64,000 nucleotides of DNA from an uncultured Lachnoclostridium sp. (lineage in GTDB: Bacteria; Bacillota; Clostridia; Lachnospirales; Lachnospiraceae). The notes beneath the pieces were generated by a model that was given only the letters and a program-made list of their open reading frames with translations, had not been told where the DNA came from and did not search any database. The position numbers were made by a program, and so were the translations under genes. This document shows positions 26,786-35,960 of this stretch, piece after piece. Where the stretch lies: positions 1-64,000 of the forward strand of contig CAMMSL010000003.1 of the NCBI GenBank assembly GCA_946499505.1, given 5' to 3'. Within the stretch, counting starts at the first letter, position 1; each line of letters starts with the position of its first letter.

Positions 26786-27715
26786 TTATTTTATAAGTGT
26801 GCCTGTTTTCCCTTTCAGGGCTTCTTTTACTTTGTCGAAAGAAGTAATGTAAGCGCAGCGGCCTTCTCTTTGTTCGATGAATTCGACTGCAGCGCGGAAT
26901 TTCGGATACATATTATAGACACCGAAATGGCCTTCCTCCATATAGGCTTTTGCCTGCGCTACAGAGATTTCTCCGAGCGGCTCTTCGTTCTCCTGTCCCA
27001 TGTTGATACATACCTGTTCCACATTTGTGAGGATGATGAGCATGTCAGCGTTGATTCCTTCGGCAAGCTTTCCGGCTGCAAGATCTTTCTCGATGACGGC
27101 GCTGGCACCTTTTAAGTGGTTGTCCTGTTCCATGACAGGAATTCCGCCGCCGCCGGCAGCGATAACGACCTGATCGGCATCGAGAAGTGCATTGACGGCA
27201 TCAAGCTCTACGATTTTGACCGGATTCGGGGCAGATACGACACGGCGGAAACCTTTCCCTGCTTCCTCGATCACATAGTTCCCTTTTTTGCGTTCCTCAT
27301 TGGCTTCCTGTGCATTCATATAGCGGCCAAGGACTTTAGTCGGAGTATAGAATGCTTCGTCATAAGGATCCACGATGACCTGGGTCAATATCGTGCTGAC
27401 TGTGCGGTAAATTCCACGGTTTAAAAGCTCTTCACGAATACCGTTCTGCAGATCATAGCCGATATAACCCTGGCTCATGGCAGAGCAGACGGACATAGGA
27501 CATGCAGTATATTCAGGATGAGCTTTTGCAAATTCGTTCATGGCTGTATGGATCATGCCGACCTGAGGTGCGTTACTGTGGGTAATAGCTACCTTGTAGC
27601 CTTCTTCGATCAGATCAGCGATACATTTTGCCGTGTGTGCGATCGCTGCCTTCTGCTCCGGCAGCGTGGTTCCGAGGGCGCGGTGCCCTAAAGCTAAAAC
27701 AACTCGTTTTTTCAT
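26786..27715 (-). CDS. arcC: carbamate kinase
   Basis: The 309-residue enzyme makes ATP from carbamoyl phosphate (or the reverse), usually the last step of arginine deiminase or agmatine/purine fermentation. Family landmarks are KRVVLALGHRAL at the start (most relatives have GGNA here; this protein has GHRA), THSNAPQVGMI, VIAAGGGGIPV and LIILTNVEQVCINMG. Length matches the roughly 310-residue family. ATG 27715 follows GGAG. No arcA, arcB or transporter lies nearby, so the pathway it serves cannot be told from this window. Confidence 0.93.
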   Translation of the reverse strand: MKKRVVLALGHRALGTTLPEQKAAIAHTAKCIADLIEEGYKVAITHSNAPQVGMIHTAMNEFAKAHPEYTACPMSVCSAMSQGYIGYDLQNGIREELLNRGIYRTVSTILTQVIVDPYDEAFYTPTKVLGRYMNAQEANEERKKGNYVIEEAGKGFRRVVSAPNPVKIVELDAVNALLDADQVVIAAGGGGIPVMEQDNHLKGASAVIEKDLAAGKLAEGINADMLIILTNVEQVCINMGQENEEPLGEISVAQAKAYMEEGHFGVYNMYPKFRAAVEFIEQREGRCAYITSFDKVKEALKGKTGTLIK

Positions 27716-27821
27716 AATGTCTCCATTCCGCCGCATTTTATATGCGGCATATATTTCTGTTTATCTAAGAGATAGCTTATTAAAAAGTTTACTATCATTT
27801 CAGACAAAAATCAACTGTTGC

Positions 27822-29402
27822 CTACCTGAAGAATACAGTGAATATGATGTCTGCAAAAAACAAGAGATAAAGTACTGCGCACAGGAAGATCCTTTTTGAA
27901 TGTCCCAGTTTCATATATCTCTCTGACCATCTCGGGGCCAGATAGTACAGAAAAGCACAGCCGATCAATGCAAATGTGACAGATCCGCCCAGATAGATCC
28001 TGTCGTTTAAGTTCAGGAAGAATTCGCTGTAATCTCTCAACGCATGCCCGGTTATCAACTCTGCAATAGAATTAGCAAAATATTCTAATACTGAATAGAG
28101 CAGGAAGTTGAGTAAAAATACCAGGACAGGCCTTTTTGCTATATGTTGTTTCCACAGCAACAGAATAAGGATGCCGTAGATTCCATAGAGAGGCAGCCAT
28201 GGACCATACAGTACGCCGGTTCCGCCCAATACTCCGTCATTGATCAGGCGGATCAATGTCTCAAGTATCCATCCAAAGATTGAAAATACAAGGAAGAGAA
28301 ACAGGTAGGTCAACAGGTCATACTTCCGTTCTGCCTTGATCGGTGACCGGACGGCTTTCAGCGGAGGTTGTACGGAAAAGAGAAATACAGGATATTGTTC
28401 AGGGGCAAAGTAGGAAATTTTTGTATACGGGCCCTGGGAATCATCGTACAACGCTTTGCTGATGAGCAGTTCGTCATCTGAAGGAACATGCTCCAGATAG
28501 GAATCGTTCAGTGCTTCATATCCCGGCGAACGGGAGAGAACATAATTTCTTCTCAGAATAGCATAGAGTTCTGCCCTGCAGGCTGTAATATATGGGTTTA
28601 CGAATAAGAGATCAAGCAGTCCCAGCGTAAATAAGGATAAAAAATGCCATCCGAGGAAAGAAAGGTCGAGCAAAAAGAACTTCCATTTATTACGCCGCAT
28701 GAGCTGGCGGGAGAGGAAAAAGGCGTCTTTTCTGCTGATCTTCGGATTTTCCGCAAGAATATATGGAATCAGTATATATTCATAATGTTTGATGATCCCG
28801 CCGATCACTGTAAGGTCCCAGAGGGACTGAAACAATGTCCTTACAAACATGATCCACGCCGGGTGGCGAATATAACGCAGTTTGTAAAGAAAGAAGATTT
28901 TGGATATAGGGGTCTGGCGGTAGTTGCGGTTCTCGAGGAAAAAACGTTTCTCACCGATCAGAAGCAGGTTGCTGATAAAAGTCTGGTAAAGAAAGGCAAA
29001 TAATATGCTGACTGCTGAGAAAATCAGAATGGCAGCAGTATCCTCCTCGAGAAAATAATTTATTGTACGCAGCGAGGTGAAAAAGACAGATATATTTGTT
29101 GAGAACAGGTCGATCACCATAGAGCTGATGTCATATAATACGCCGTGAAATATTCCGTCCAGCGGGGTGCCTTCAAGAAAATGTCTGACTGTATCAAGAA
29201 CAGCTTCGGAATTTGGTATGCTGAATGTATAAGCGGCATCGGTTGTGGACGGTTCCGACGGGATCTGAAGGTTAAAAAAAGTGGTGGAAACAGAGTAGGC
29301 TGTCGTGAGCATAGCAATAAGAAAGCAGACAGAGAGCATACGGGAGTAACTCTTTTTCATCTGTGCGACTGCTCGTTTTTTTACTGTTTTACGTTTCCAC
29401 AT
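27822..29402 (-). CDS. DUF975 membrane protein fused to a CmpB-like (PF06541-type) domain
   Basis: The 526-residue multi-pass protein has two parts. Residues about 15-300 match DUF975: ILAENPKISRKDAFFLSRQLMRRNKW is followed by FLLDLSFLGWHFLSLFTLGLLDLLFVNPY and AELYAILRR. After a polar stretch (about 300-365), residues about 370-520 match the putative ABC permease family often named CmpB, with FSIFGWILETLIRLI and a GPWLPLYGIYG motif. Neither domain has an established function. The call rests on motif recall. GGAGGG precedes the ATG. The fusion joins two families that are usually separate. Confidence 0.75.
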   Translation of the reverse strand: MWKRKTVKKRAVAQMKKSYSRMLSVCFLIAMLTTAYSVSTTFFNLQIPSEPSTTDAAYTFSIPNSEAVLDTVRHFLEGTPLDGIFHGVLYDISSMVIDLFSTNISVFFTSLRTINYFLEEDTAAILIFSAVSILFAFLYQTFISNLLLIGEKRFFLENRNYRQTPISKIFFLYKLRYIRHPAWIMFVRTLFQSLWDLTVIGGIIKHYEYILIPYILAENPKISRKDAFFLSRQLMRRNKWKFFLLDLSFLGWHFLSLFTLGLLDLLFVNPYITACRAELYAILRRNYVLSRSPGYEALNDSYLEHVPSDDELLISKALYDDSQGPYTKISYFAPEQYPVFLFSVQPPLKAVRSPIKAERKYDLLTYLFLFLVFSIFGWILETLIRLINDGVLGGTGVLYGPWLPLYGIYGILILLLWKQHIAKRPVLVFLLNFLLYSVLEYFANSIAELITGHALRDYSEFFLNLNDRIYLGGSVTFALIGCAFLYYLAPRWSERYMKLGHSKRIFLCAVLYLLFFADIIFTVFFR

Positions 29403-29514
29403 GGCAGATCCCTCCGCATAATAAATAATAGTATATTATAAATGGAATGCGGGGGTTTTGCAAGCCTGCAGGGGCGCAGGGCGTATTTTGGACGACCTGC
29501 ACCCCGGTATTGTA

Positions 29515-29889
29515 TCATTTGTGGAGCGCTTCGTGTTCTTTTCGTATCTCGGCAAAGCAATCTGGCGCAGTCCAGGTGCTGTTGGTCGGGGTGAGGATTG
29601 CTTTGTATGGAAACGGGCCTGCACCGCATTTCCGAAGAGCGGCGAGAGCCTGATTCAGCCGGCTGTCGCTCAGAAAGCAGAAGACGAACATTGTCCCCGG
29701 CAGTTCGGGACCGTCATACTGCTCTTCGCTGGGTGAAATGTCTTTCAGCCCTGCCAGAACGCCCAGGGGCTGGCTGTAGTCTTCTTTTCCGACTTTTTTC
29801 AGGCGGATATGAAGAGGAAAGAGCGACATTTCGATCTTCAGCAGGTCCGCTTTTTCTGGTGGATTAAAAAGTAAGATTGTTTCTTTCAT
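29515..29889 (-). CDS. DUF3783-like small protein
   Basis: The 124-residue soluble protein begins ETILLFNPPE and ends with AILTPTNSTWTAPDCFAEIRKEHEALH. The NxxW...L..E pattern near the C-terminus recalls DUF3783, a clostridial family of unknown function. ATG 29889 is preferred; a TTG three codons upstream lies too close to AGGAG. It is transcribed away from the ylmC-like gene and toward the DUF975 gene, with about 112 bases between. Confidence 0.65.
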   Translation of the reverse strand: MKETILLFNPPEKADLLKIEMSLFPLHIRLKKVGKEDYSQPLGVLAGLKDISPSEEQYDGPELPGTMFVFCFLSDSRLNQALAALRKCGAGPFPYKAILTPTNSTWTAPDCFAEIRKEHEALHK

Positions 29890-30081
29890 AATTATCAATA
29901 CTCCTGTATATCAGATTTACACGAAAATAGTGCTTTCCTTATTGTAAAGCATTATACCCCAAAATGGAACTATATTTCAAAATCCCCATATAATACGTAT
30001 AAGAAGAAAGCTACAGTTTATACTGTAACGGACGTTATAGCTCACATCCGTATCAAGGATGCCGCTGCGGGAGGGATGGGT

Positions 30082-30336
30082 ATGAGACTTTGTGAACTAC
30101 GGGATAAAGAAGTTGTCAATATGTGCAGCGGCAAGCGCCTGGGCTGCATCGTAGATGTGGAAATCAATATATGCAGCGGAGAGGTGGAGGCGATCATCAT
30201 CCCCGGTCCGGGGAAAATCTGTGGATTTCTGGGAACGGACTGTGAATATGTCATTCCCTTTGCCTGTATTCGGAAAATCGGACCAGATCTCGTGATTGTT
30301 GAAATACAGGAAGAAAAATTTTTGCAAAAGTTTTAG
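30082..30336 (+). CDS. YlmC/YmxH-family PRC-barrel protein
   Basis: The 84-residue protein has a PRC-barrel-like fold with the family opening RLCELRDKEVVNMCSGKRLG and GEVEAIIIPG. YlmC/YmxH proteins are common in spore formers and linked to sporulation, but their exact role is not known. ATG 30082 is chosen because GGGAGG (30069-30074) stands 7 bases before it. ATG 30076, two codons earlier, would be one base from the ribosome site. A possible TATAAT lies at 29989-29994 with a weak -35. The nrdR promoter lies in the last codons of this gene. Confidence 0.88.
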   Translation: MRLCELRDKEVVNMCSGKRLGCIVDVEINICSGEVEAIIIPGPGKICGFLGTDCEYVIPFACIRKIGPDLVIVEIQEEKFLQKF

Positions 30337-30350
30337 CGATTGTGTATAAT
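30322..30350 (+). promoter_or_regulatory. nrdR promoter
   Basis: TTGCAA (30322-30327), 17 bases, TATAAT (30345-30350). The -35 element overlaps the end of the ylmC-like gene. Confidence 0.75.
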
Positions 30351-30431
30351 GTACGCAGATTAACAACAGTAGTGCGGGAAAAACAAGAAAATATCCTGCA
30401 TATAACTGTGCTGAGAAAGGCGGAATAAATT

Positions 30432-30881
30432 ATGAGATGTCCATATTGCGGTAACCCGGATACAAGAGTTATAGATTCCCGTCCGGCTGAGGATAAAAGT
30501 TCTATCCGAAGACGGCGCTCTTGTGATGAGTGTGGAAGACGGTTCACTACTTATGAGAAAGTGGAGACGATCCCGATGATAGTGATCAAGAAGGACAATA
30601 ACCGTGAGCAGTACCAGCGTGCCAAGATTGAAAAAGGAATTCTGAGCGCCTGTTATAAGCGTCCGGTTCCCGCAGACGCCATCCAGAAAACGATCGATGC
30701 TGTGGAGCTGGAGATATTTAACCGCGAGGAAAAGGAAATCCCCAGCAGCGTGATCGGTGAAATTGTCATGGAGAAGCTGAAGGATCTTGATCCGGTCGCT
30801 TATGTGCGCTTTGCATCTGTTTACAGAGAGTTTAAGGATGCGAATACATTTATGGACGAACTGAAGCAGTTCCTGCAGTAA
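30432..30881 (+). CDS. nrdR: transcriptional repressor NrdR
   Basis: The 149-residue regulator of ribonucleotide reductase genes has an N-terminal zinc ribbon with C3, C6, C31 and C34 and the basic stretch RRRRS. The ATP-cone domain follows (about 48-138), beginning PMIVIKKDNNREQYQRAKIEKGI. NrdR senses ATP/dATP and binds NrdR boxes. It is followed after three bases by truA, so the two are co-transcribed. I saw no pair of NrdR boxes in its own upstream region. Confidence 0.97.
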   Translation: MRCPYCGNPDTRVIDSRPAEDKSSIRRRRSCDECGRRFTTYEKVETIPMIVIKKDNNREQYQRAKIEKGILSACYKRPVPADAIQKTIDAVELEIFNREEKEIPSSVIGEIVMEKLKDLDPVAYVRFASVYREFKDANTFMDELKQFLQ

Positions 30882-30884
30882 GCT

Positions 30885-31634
30885 ATGCGCACGTATAAAC
30901 TGACGATCGCCTATGACGGGACAGGCTATCAGGGCTGGCAGCGCCAGACAAATACAGAGCGCACAATACAGGGAATACTCGAGAAAGTGATCTCGGAGGC
31001 CTCCGGATATCCAGTAGAGGTAAATGGTTCAGGAAGGACGGATGCGGGAGTCCACGCATTAGGACAGACGGCCAGTGTGGTTCTGCCCGGAGCTGTGCCG
31101 GAGGATTTTTTTACAGACGATATCAATAGAATTCTTCCGCAGGATATCCGGATCCGGGAGGCTCGTCTTGTGAAGAACGGATTCCATGCGAGAAAGAGCG
31201 CTGTTGGGAAAATCTATGAATATCATATTGATACCGGACAGAAGCCGGATGTATTCCAAAGACGTTACTGCTATCATTTCCCACACGAACTTGATCTGGA
31301 AAAGATGAGAAGAACGGCAGAGAATCTGAAAGGCACACACGACTTTGCCGGGTATACGGACAAAAAAGAGGAAAAGTCCACAAAACGGACAATTTATGAT
31401 ATAATAGTCAGCGGACAAGGCAGCAGTGTAACAATCCGCTATGAAGGAACGGGGTTTCTCTATCATATGGTGCGAATCCTGACAGGAACACTGCTTGAGG
31501 CCGGGACTTATCAGCGTACTGTCGAAAGTGCGTCTGAAGTTCTCGAGACAAAAGACAGAGGACAGGCAGGATTTCTTGCCCCGGCAAGAGGTCTGTTTTT
31601 AAGAGAGGTACATTATGAACAGAGGGGCAGGTAG
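30885..31634 (+). CDS. truA: tRNA pseudouridine(38-40) synthase TruA
   Basis: The 249-residue enzyme makes pseudouridine in the tRNA anticodon arm. The catalytic aspartate is D53 in GSGRTDAGVHA. FHARKSAVGKIYEYHI and the late GTGFLYHMVRILTGTLLE are family landmarks. It directly follows nrdR. A hairpin overlaps its TAG stop (31625-31648). Confidence 0.97.
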   Translation: MRTYKLTIAYDGTGYQGWQRQTNTERTIQGILEKVISEASGYPVEVNGSGRTDAGVHALGQTASVVLPGAVPEDFFTDDINRILPQDIRIREARLVKNGFHARKSAVGKIYEYHIDTGQKPDVFQRRYCYHFPHELDLEKMRRTAENLKGTHDFAGYTDKKEEKSTKRTIYDIIVSGQGSSVTIRYEGTGFLYHMVRILTGTLLEAGTYQRTVESASEVLETKDRGQAGFLAPARGLFLREVHYEQRGR

Positions 31635-31648
31635 AGATTTATCTGCCC
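31625..31648 (+). terminator. hairpin at the end of truA, probable weak terminator
   Basis: GGGCAGGTA (31625-31633) pairs with TATCTGCCC (31640-31648) with one G-U pair. The stop codon is in the stem. Only TTACTT follows, so termination may be partial. Copy B of the dispersed repeat begins just after it. Confidence 0.5.
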
Positions 31649-31654
31649 TTACTT

Positions 31655-31760
31655 GCGCGATACGCCTGGATGGCCAGGTTTGCCTGAACAGACATGCGGA
31701 CATCCGACAGGCAATGGTCAGCGAACAGCATGAGCTGTACAGTATCGCGCAGATTGAACG
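31655..31760 (+). repeat. dispersed intergenic repeat, copy B
   Basis: It opens with GCGCGATACGCCTGG, like copies A and C, and contains the 21-bp block 31710-31730 identical to 21134-21154, followed by TGAGCTG as in copy A. It is more diverged than A and C in the middle. It fills the gap between the truA hairpin and the exoA ribosome site. Confidence 0.65.
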
Positions 31761-31777
31761 GTGCTAAGGAGGTATGC

Positions 31778-32530
31778 ATGAAACTGATATCATGGAATGT
31801 AAACGGGATCCGCGCATGTGTTCAGAAAGGATTCCTTGATTTTTTTAAAGAGGCGGATGCAGATATCTTCTGTATCCAGGAAACAAAGATGCAGGAAGGT
31901 CAGCTCGAACTTGACCTGCCGGGATACCATCAGTACTGGAACTATGCTGTGAGAAAAGGCTACTCAGGCACAGCGGTATTTACAAAAAAGGAACCGCTGA
32001 ACGTTACTTACGGTATAGGAATCGAGGAACATGATCAGGAAGGGCGTGTTATCACCTGTGAGTTTGACGACTTTTATTTTGTCACAGTATATACCCCGAA
32101 CTCGCAGAATGAGCTGGCAAGGCTGGACTATCGCATGAAGTGGGAAGATGACTTCCGTGCTTATCTGAAAAAGCTTGAGGAGACGAAGCCGGTCATTGTG
32201 ACAGGGGATATGAATGTGGCTCACGAAGAGATCGATCTGAAAAATCCGAAGACGAACCGGAAGAATGCAGGATTTACCGACGAGGAGAGGCAGAAGTTCA
32301 CAGAGCTCCTGGATGCGGGATTTATCGATACGTTCCGCTATTTCTATCCGGATCAGACAGGAATCTATTCCTGGTGGTCGTATCGCTTCAGTGCCCGTGC
32401 CAAGAATGCAGGATGGCGCATCGACTATTTCTGCGTGTCAGAGAGCTTAAAGGACAGGCTTGTAGATGCAAAGATACTGACAGACGTTATGGGATCGGAT
32501 CACTGTCCGGTGGAACTTGACATCAAGTAA
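31778..32530 (+). CDS. exoA: exodeoxyribonuclease III (AP endonuclease, ExoA/XthA family)
   Basis: The 250-residue DNA-repair enzyme cuts at abasic sites and has 3' exonuclease activity. It shows the family motifs [21 protein letters not shown] with the metal-binding glutamate, YTPNSQ, GDMNVAH and the final [12 protein letters not shown] 31778 follows AAGGAGG. The frame is open upstream through copy B of the dispersed repeat, but that part has no family similarity. Confidence 0.96.
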   Translation: MKLISWNVNGIRACVQKGFLDFFKEADADIFCIQETKMQEGQLELDLPGYHQYWNYAVRKGYSGTAVFTKKEPLNVTYGIGIEEHDQEGRVITCEFDDFYFVTVYTPNSQNELARLDYRMKWEDDFRAYLKKLEETKPVIVTGDMNVAHEEIDLKNPKTNRKNAGFTDEERQKFTELLDAGFIDTFRYFYPDQTGIYSWWSYRFSARAKNAGWRIDYFCVSESLKDRLVDAKILTDVMGSDHCPVELDIK

Positions 32531-32606
32531 CTGCCCGGAGATTAAGAGCATATGTGCAGAATGAGGACTTTATATTATAAGTTTTGAGACAGGAGGATGA
32601 ATTAAA

Positions 32607-33725
32607 ATGACAAAGATAGACATTATTTCGGGTTTCCTTGGAGCCGGAAAGACGACATTGATCAAAAAACTGCTCTCAGAGGCATTTACCGGAGAGCAGG
32701 TCGTATTGATTGAAAATGAATTTGGCGAAATTGGGATCGATGGAGGATTCTTAAAAGAGTCAGGAATCGAAATTCGTGAGATGAACTCAGGATGTATCTG
32801 CTGTTCACTTGTGGGAGATTTCGGAAAATCCCTTCGCGAAGTAGTGGATACCTATCATCCGGACCGTATCCTGATCGAGCCGTCAGGCGTGGGCAAGCTG
32901 TCCGATGTGATCAAAGCAGTACAGGATGTACAGGCCGAGATCGATGCAGAGCTCAACAGTTTCACGACAGTAGTGGATGTGACGAAATGCAGAATCTACA
33001 GAAAGAACTTCGGAGAGTTCTTCAGCAACCAGATCGAGTACGCCGGGGCAGTCATCTTAAGCCGTACCGATAAAGCAAAGCCGGAGAAGATCGAGGAGAG
33101 CGTTGCCCTGCTTAGAGAGCTTAATGACAAGGCACCGTTTATTACAACTCCGATCGCTCAGCTCCCAGGTAAAAAGATCCTTGAGACGATGGAGTCCAGT
33201 AAATCTCTGGAGGAGGAACTTCTCGATGAGATCATCTGTCCGGAGTGCGGGCATCATCATGAAGAAGGTGAGTGCTGTGGTCATGATCATGAGCATCATC
33301 ACGATCATGACCACGAGGGCCATGAACATCATCACGACCATGACCACGAGGGCCATGAACATCATCACGGCCATGACCACGAGGAACATGGACATCACCA
33401 TGATCATGAGCACCATCATCATGATCATGCGGGGCATCATCATGCAGACGATGTGTTCACGAGCTGGGGACGCGAGACAATCCATACTTATACAAAAGAT
33501 CAGATCGGCAATATCCTGAAAACACTGGAATCAGACAGCAGTTACGGAAATGTCCTGCGTGCCAAAGGAATGGTAGCCGGAGCTGATGGCGAGTGGATTT
33601 ATTTTGATATGGTCCCGGAAGAGCACGAAGTCCGCACCGGAGCGCCGGAGTATACGGGACGTATCTGTGTGATCGGAGCAGAATTGAATGAGGACAAGCT
33701 GGCAGAACTTTTCGGAGTGGCCTAG
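32607..33725 (+). CDS. G3E/COG0523-family metal-chaperone-type GTPase with a His-rich segment
   Basis: The 372-residue CobW-like protein has P-loop GFLGAGKT (9-16) and the metal-binding CxCC motif GCICCSL (C63, C65, C66). A cysteine pair CPEC (211-214) and CC (223-224) lead into a histidine-rich segment (about 216-279) made of repeats such as GHEHHHDHDHE. The C-terminal CobW domain follows (about 285-372). COG0523 proteins deliver or manage zinc, cobalt or other metals, and a His-rich loop suggests zinc or nickel/cobalt binding. At the DNA level the segment holds a 33-bp tandem unit, 33306-33338 and 33339-33371, then a diverged third copy. A second G3E protein follows. Confidence 0.93.
   Translation: MTKIDIISGFLGAGKTTLIKKLLSEAFTGEQVVLIENEFGEIGIDGGFLKESGIEIREMNSGCICCSLVGDFGKSLREVVDTYHPDRILIEPSGVGKLSDVIKAVQDVQAEIDAELNSFTTVVDVTKCRIYRKNFGEFFSNQIEYAGAVILSRTDKAKPEKIEESVALLRELNDKAPFITTPIAQLPGKKILETMESSKSLEEELLDEIICPECGHHHEEGECCGHDHEHHHDHDHEGHEHHHDHDHEGHEHHHGHDHEEHGHHHDHEHHHHDHAGHHHADDVFTSWGRETIHTYTKDQIGNILKTLESDSSYGNVLRAKGMVAGADGEWIYFDMVPEEHEVRTGAPEYTGRICVIGAELNEDKLAELFGVA
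33306..33404 (+). repeat. 33-bp tandem repeat encoding the His-rich segment
   Basis: Two nearly identical units (33306-33338, 33339-33371) and a diverged third copy encode an 11-residue His/Asp/Glu/Gly unit. Unit number may vary between strains through slippage. Confidence 0.8.
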
Positions 33726-33770
33726 GCGGGTTCCCGGTTGAAAAGTAATGAAAGATGGGAGAGAACGGAT

Positions 33771-34718
33771 ATGACTGAACCTGATGTTATGGTTTATCTT
33801 ATGACAGGTTTTCTGGACAGCGGAAAAACTCAGTTTCTTACTTTTACGCTGAAACAGGATTATTTTCAGATTGACGGTAAGACTCTTCTGATCCTCTGTG
33901 AAGAGGGAGAGGAAGAATATGATCCGATGGAAATGCTCAAATACGGCGTCGTCATAGAAAAAGTTGAGGATCAGGAAAATCTGACTGCAGAGTGGCTCGA
34001 AGAGATGAATAGAAAACATGAGCCCGAACGTGTCGTGGTGGAATACAATGGCATGTGGAAAGTAAGTGATTTTGAGAATATGAAGCTCCCTGCCGGATGG
34101 GGCATTGAGCAGAAGATAACTACCGTGGATGCCAGCACATTTCAGATGTATCTGACTAATCTGAAACCTCTGTTTGTAGAGATGGTCAGAGGCGCCGATA
34201 TGGTACTCTTTAACCGGTGTGAGGATATCAAACCTTTGGCAGGATACCGCCGAAGTGTAAAAGTGGTGAGCCCGCAGGCAGAAGTGATATTTGAAGATGA
34301 ACAGGGCGAGATTGAAAATATCTTTGAGGACGAGGTCCCTTACGATCTGAAAGCCCCGGTCATTGAGATCCCAAAAGAGGATTATGGTATCTGGTATGTG
34401 GATATGATGGAGAATCCGGACCGCTACAAAGGAAAAGTAGTAGAGTACACCGCGAAGGTGCTTAAACCAAGGACATTCCCTGCAAAAGTATTTATGGCAG
34501 GACGTATGGCGATGACATGCTGTGCGGATGATACGTCATTTCTCGGATATGTGTGCAGGAGTGCTTATGCTCCGAAGCTCAAACCCGGACAGTGGGTGAA
34601 AATCCGGGCTAAGATCCGGTTCGCAAATTTGTCCGTCTACAGGGGAGAAGGACCGGTGCTGGAAGCGGAGAATATAGAGCTTGCAGATTCGATAGAGGAA
34701 CTGGTATACTTCAATTAA
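33771..34718 (+). CDS. G3E GTPase-like protein fused to a YcgQ/DUF1980-like domain
   Basis: In this 315-residue protein, residues 1-190 look like a diverged CobW/G3E GTPase: P-loop GFLDSGKT (13-20), VVVEYNGMW and ADMVLFNRCED in place of the NKxD-type motif. It lacks the CxCC motif of the gene upstream. Residues about 200-310 resemble the YcgQ/TIGR03943 domain, with MENPDRYKGKVVEYTAKV, the CCADD motif (250-254) and KPGQWVKIRAKI. YcgQ-type proteins normally pair with a YcgR-like permease in a zinc-related system; here the domain is joined to the GTPase. ATG 33771 follows GGGAGAG; TTG 33738 is an alternative. The function is inferred as metal handling. Confidence 0.75.
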   Translation: MTEPDVMVYLMTGFLDSGKTQFLTFTLKQDYFQIDGKTLLILCEEGEEEYDPMEMLKYGVVIEKVEDQENLTAEWLEEMNRKHEPERVVVEYNGMWKVSDFENMKLPAGWGIEQKITTVDASTFQMYLTNLKPLFVEMVRGADMVLFNRCEDIKPLAGYRRSVKVVSPQAEVIFEDEQGEIENIFEDEVPYDLKAPVIEIPKEDYGIWYVDMMENPDRYKGKVVEYTAKVLKPRTFPAKVFMAGRMAMTCCADDTSFLGYVCRSAYAPKLKPGQWVKIRAKIRFANLSVYRGEGPVLEAENIELADSIEELVYFN

Positions 34719-34788
34719 AGTTATAGGGGAAAATACTTTTGCCCCGGTATTATGTAAATAAATCAATATCAGCAGGAGGTACTCGGAA

Positions 34789-35748
34789 ATGGAAAAAAAA
34801 TATGATGTGATCGCCCTTGGCGAGCTTCTGATTGACTTTACAATGAACGGACAGAGTGAACAGGGGAACAATATGTTTGAGGCATGCCCGGGAGGAGCGC
34901 CATGCAATGTGCTGGCTCTTCTCAACAAAATGGGAAAGAAGACGGCATTCCTCGGAAAAGTTGGAAAGGATCAGTTCGGCACACTGCTAAAAGATACGAT
35001 CACAGATGCGGGAATCGATGCATCTCATCTTGTGATCGATGATAAGGTAAATACGACACTGGCATTCGTACATACATTCCCGGACGGTGATCGCGAATTT
35101 TCTTTTTACCGCAATCCGGGAGCTGATATGATGCTCACAGAAGAGGAAGTGGATCCTGAATTCATCGCACAGACAAAGATCTTCCACTTCGGCACACTCT
35201 CGATGACTCATGATGGTGTGAGAGCTGCGACGAAAAAAGCAATTCAGGCAGCAAAAGATGCAGGTTGTCTTGTCTCTTTCGACCCGAATCTGCGCCCGCC
35301 GCTCTGGTCTTCTCTTGATCTTGCAAAAGAGCAGATGGAATATGGCTTCGGCATGTGTGATATCCTGAAGATTTCCGACAATGAGATTCAGTTCGTGTCT
35401 GGAAAAGAAGATTATGATGAGGGTATCGCTTATCTTCTGGAAAAATATAATATCCCAATGATCCTCCTTACTATGGGAAAAGATGGAAGCCGCGCATATT
35501 ACAAGGGGATGCGCGTAGAACGTCCGGGATTTACAGTGAAAGCAATCGAGACGACAGGTGCAGGCGATACATTCTGCGGAAGCTCCCTGAACTATATCGT
35601 GGAGCATGGATTTGATAATCTGACAGAAGACCAGCTGGGTGAACTGCTCACATTCGCAAATGCAGCCGCAGCGATCGTGACGACAAAGAAAGGCGCGATC
35701 CGGTCCATGCCGGAGAGGGCGGAAGTAGAAGCTCTGATCCGCGGATAA
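34789..35748 (+). CDS. scrK: PfkB-family fructokinase
   Basis: The 319-residue ribokinase-family sugar kinase has an N-terminal GELLIDF and sugar-binding CPGGAPCNVLALLNKMG, then the second PfkB signature with the anion hole and catalytic base TTGAGDTFCGS near 254-264. The N-terminal pattern is that of fructokinases, which phosphorylate fructose to fructose 6-phosphate. The GH13 enzyme 8 kb downstream could release fructose from sucrose, so a metabolic link is likely though the genes are not adjacent. AGGAGGT precedes the ATG. A strong hairpin lies about 160 bases after the stop. Confidence 0.88.
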   Translation: MEKKYDVIALGELLIDFTMNGQSEQGNNMFEACPGGAPCNVLALLNKMGKKTAFLGKVGKDQFGTLLKDTITDAGIDASHLVIDDKVNTTLAFVHTFPDGDREFSFYRNPGADMMLTEEEVDPEFIAQTKIFHFGTLSMTHDGVRAATKKAIQAAKDAGCLVSFDPNLRPPLWSSLDLAKEQMEYGFGMCDILKISDNEIQFVSGKEDYDEGIAYLLEKYNIPMILLTMGKDGSRAYYKGMRVERPGFTVKAIETTGAGDTFCGSSLNYIVEHGFDNLTEDQLGELLTFANAAAAIVTTKKGAIRSMPERAEVEALIRG

Positions 35749-35908
35749 AATTTTGATTTTTCGTACCAGCTCAGGAAAGTAAAATCGTTTGAAAAGGGAG
35801 CAGATACGGAATGACTGACTCACCTATCTGCAGGCAGAGGAAAGGTTGATCCCGGCTCCGGTTACAGAGAATAACGCAAACTAATAAATCGGCATATCAG
35901 CTAAAAAC

Positions 35909-35960
35909 AAAACGGGCACGCGAAGAACTCCTTACGTCAGACAACTTCGCGTGCCCGTTT
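35909..35960. terminator. strong 16-bp hairpin, bidirectional terminator-like
   Basis: AAACGGGCACGCGAAG (35910-35925) and CTTCGCGTGCCCGTTT (35945-35960) are perfectly complementary with a 19-base loop. T residues at both outer ends allow termination in either direction, though the T-runs are short. Confidence 0.6.
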
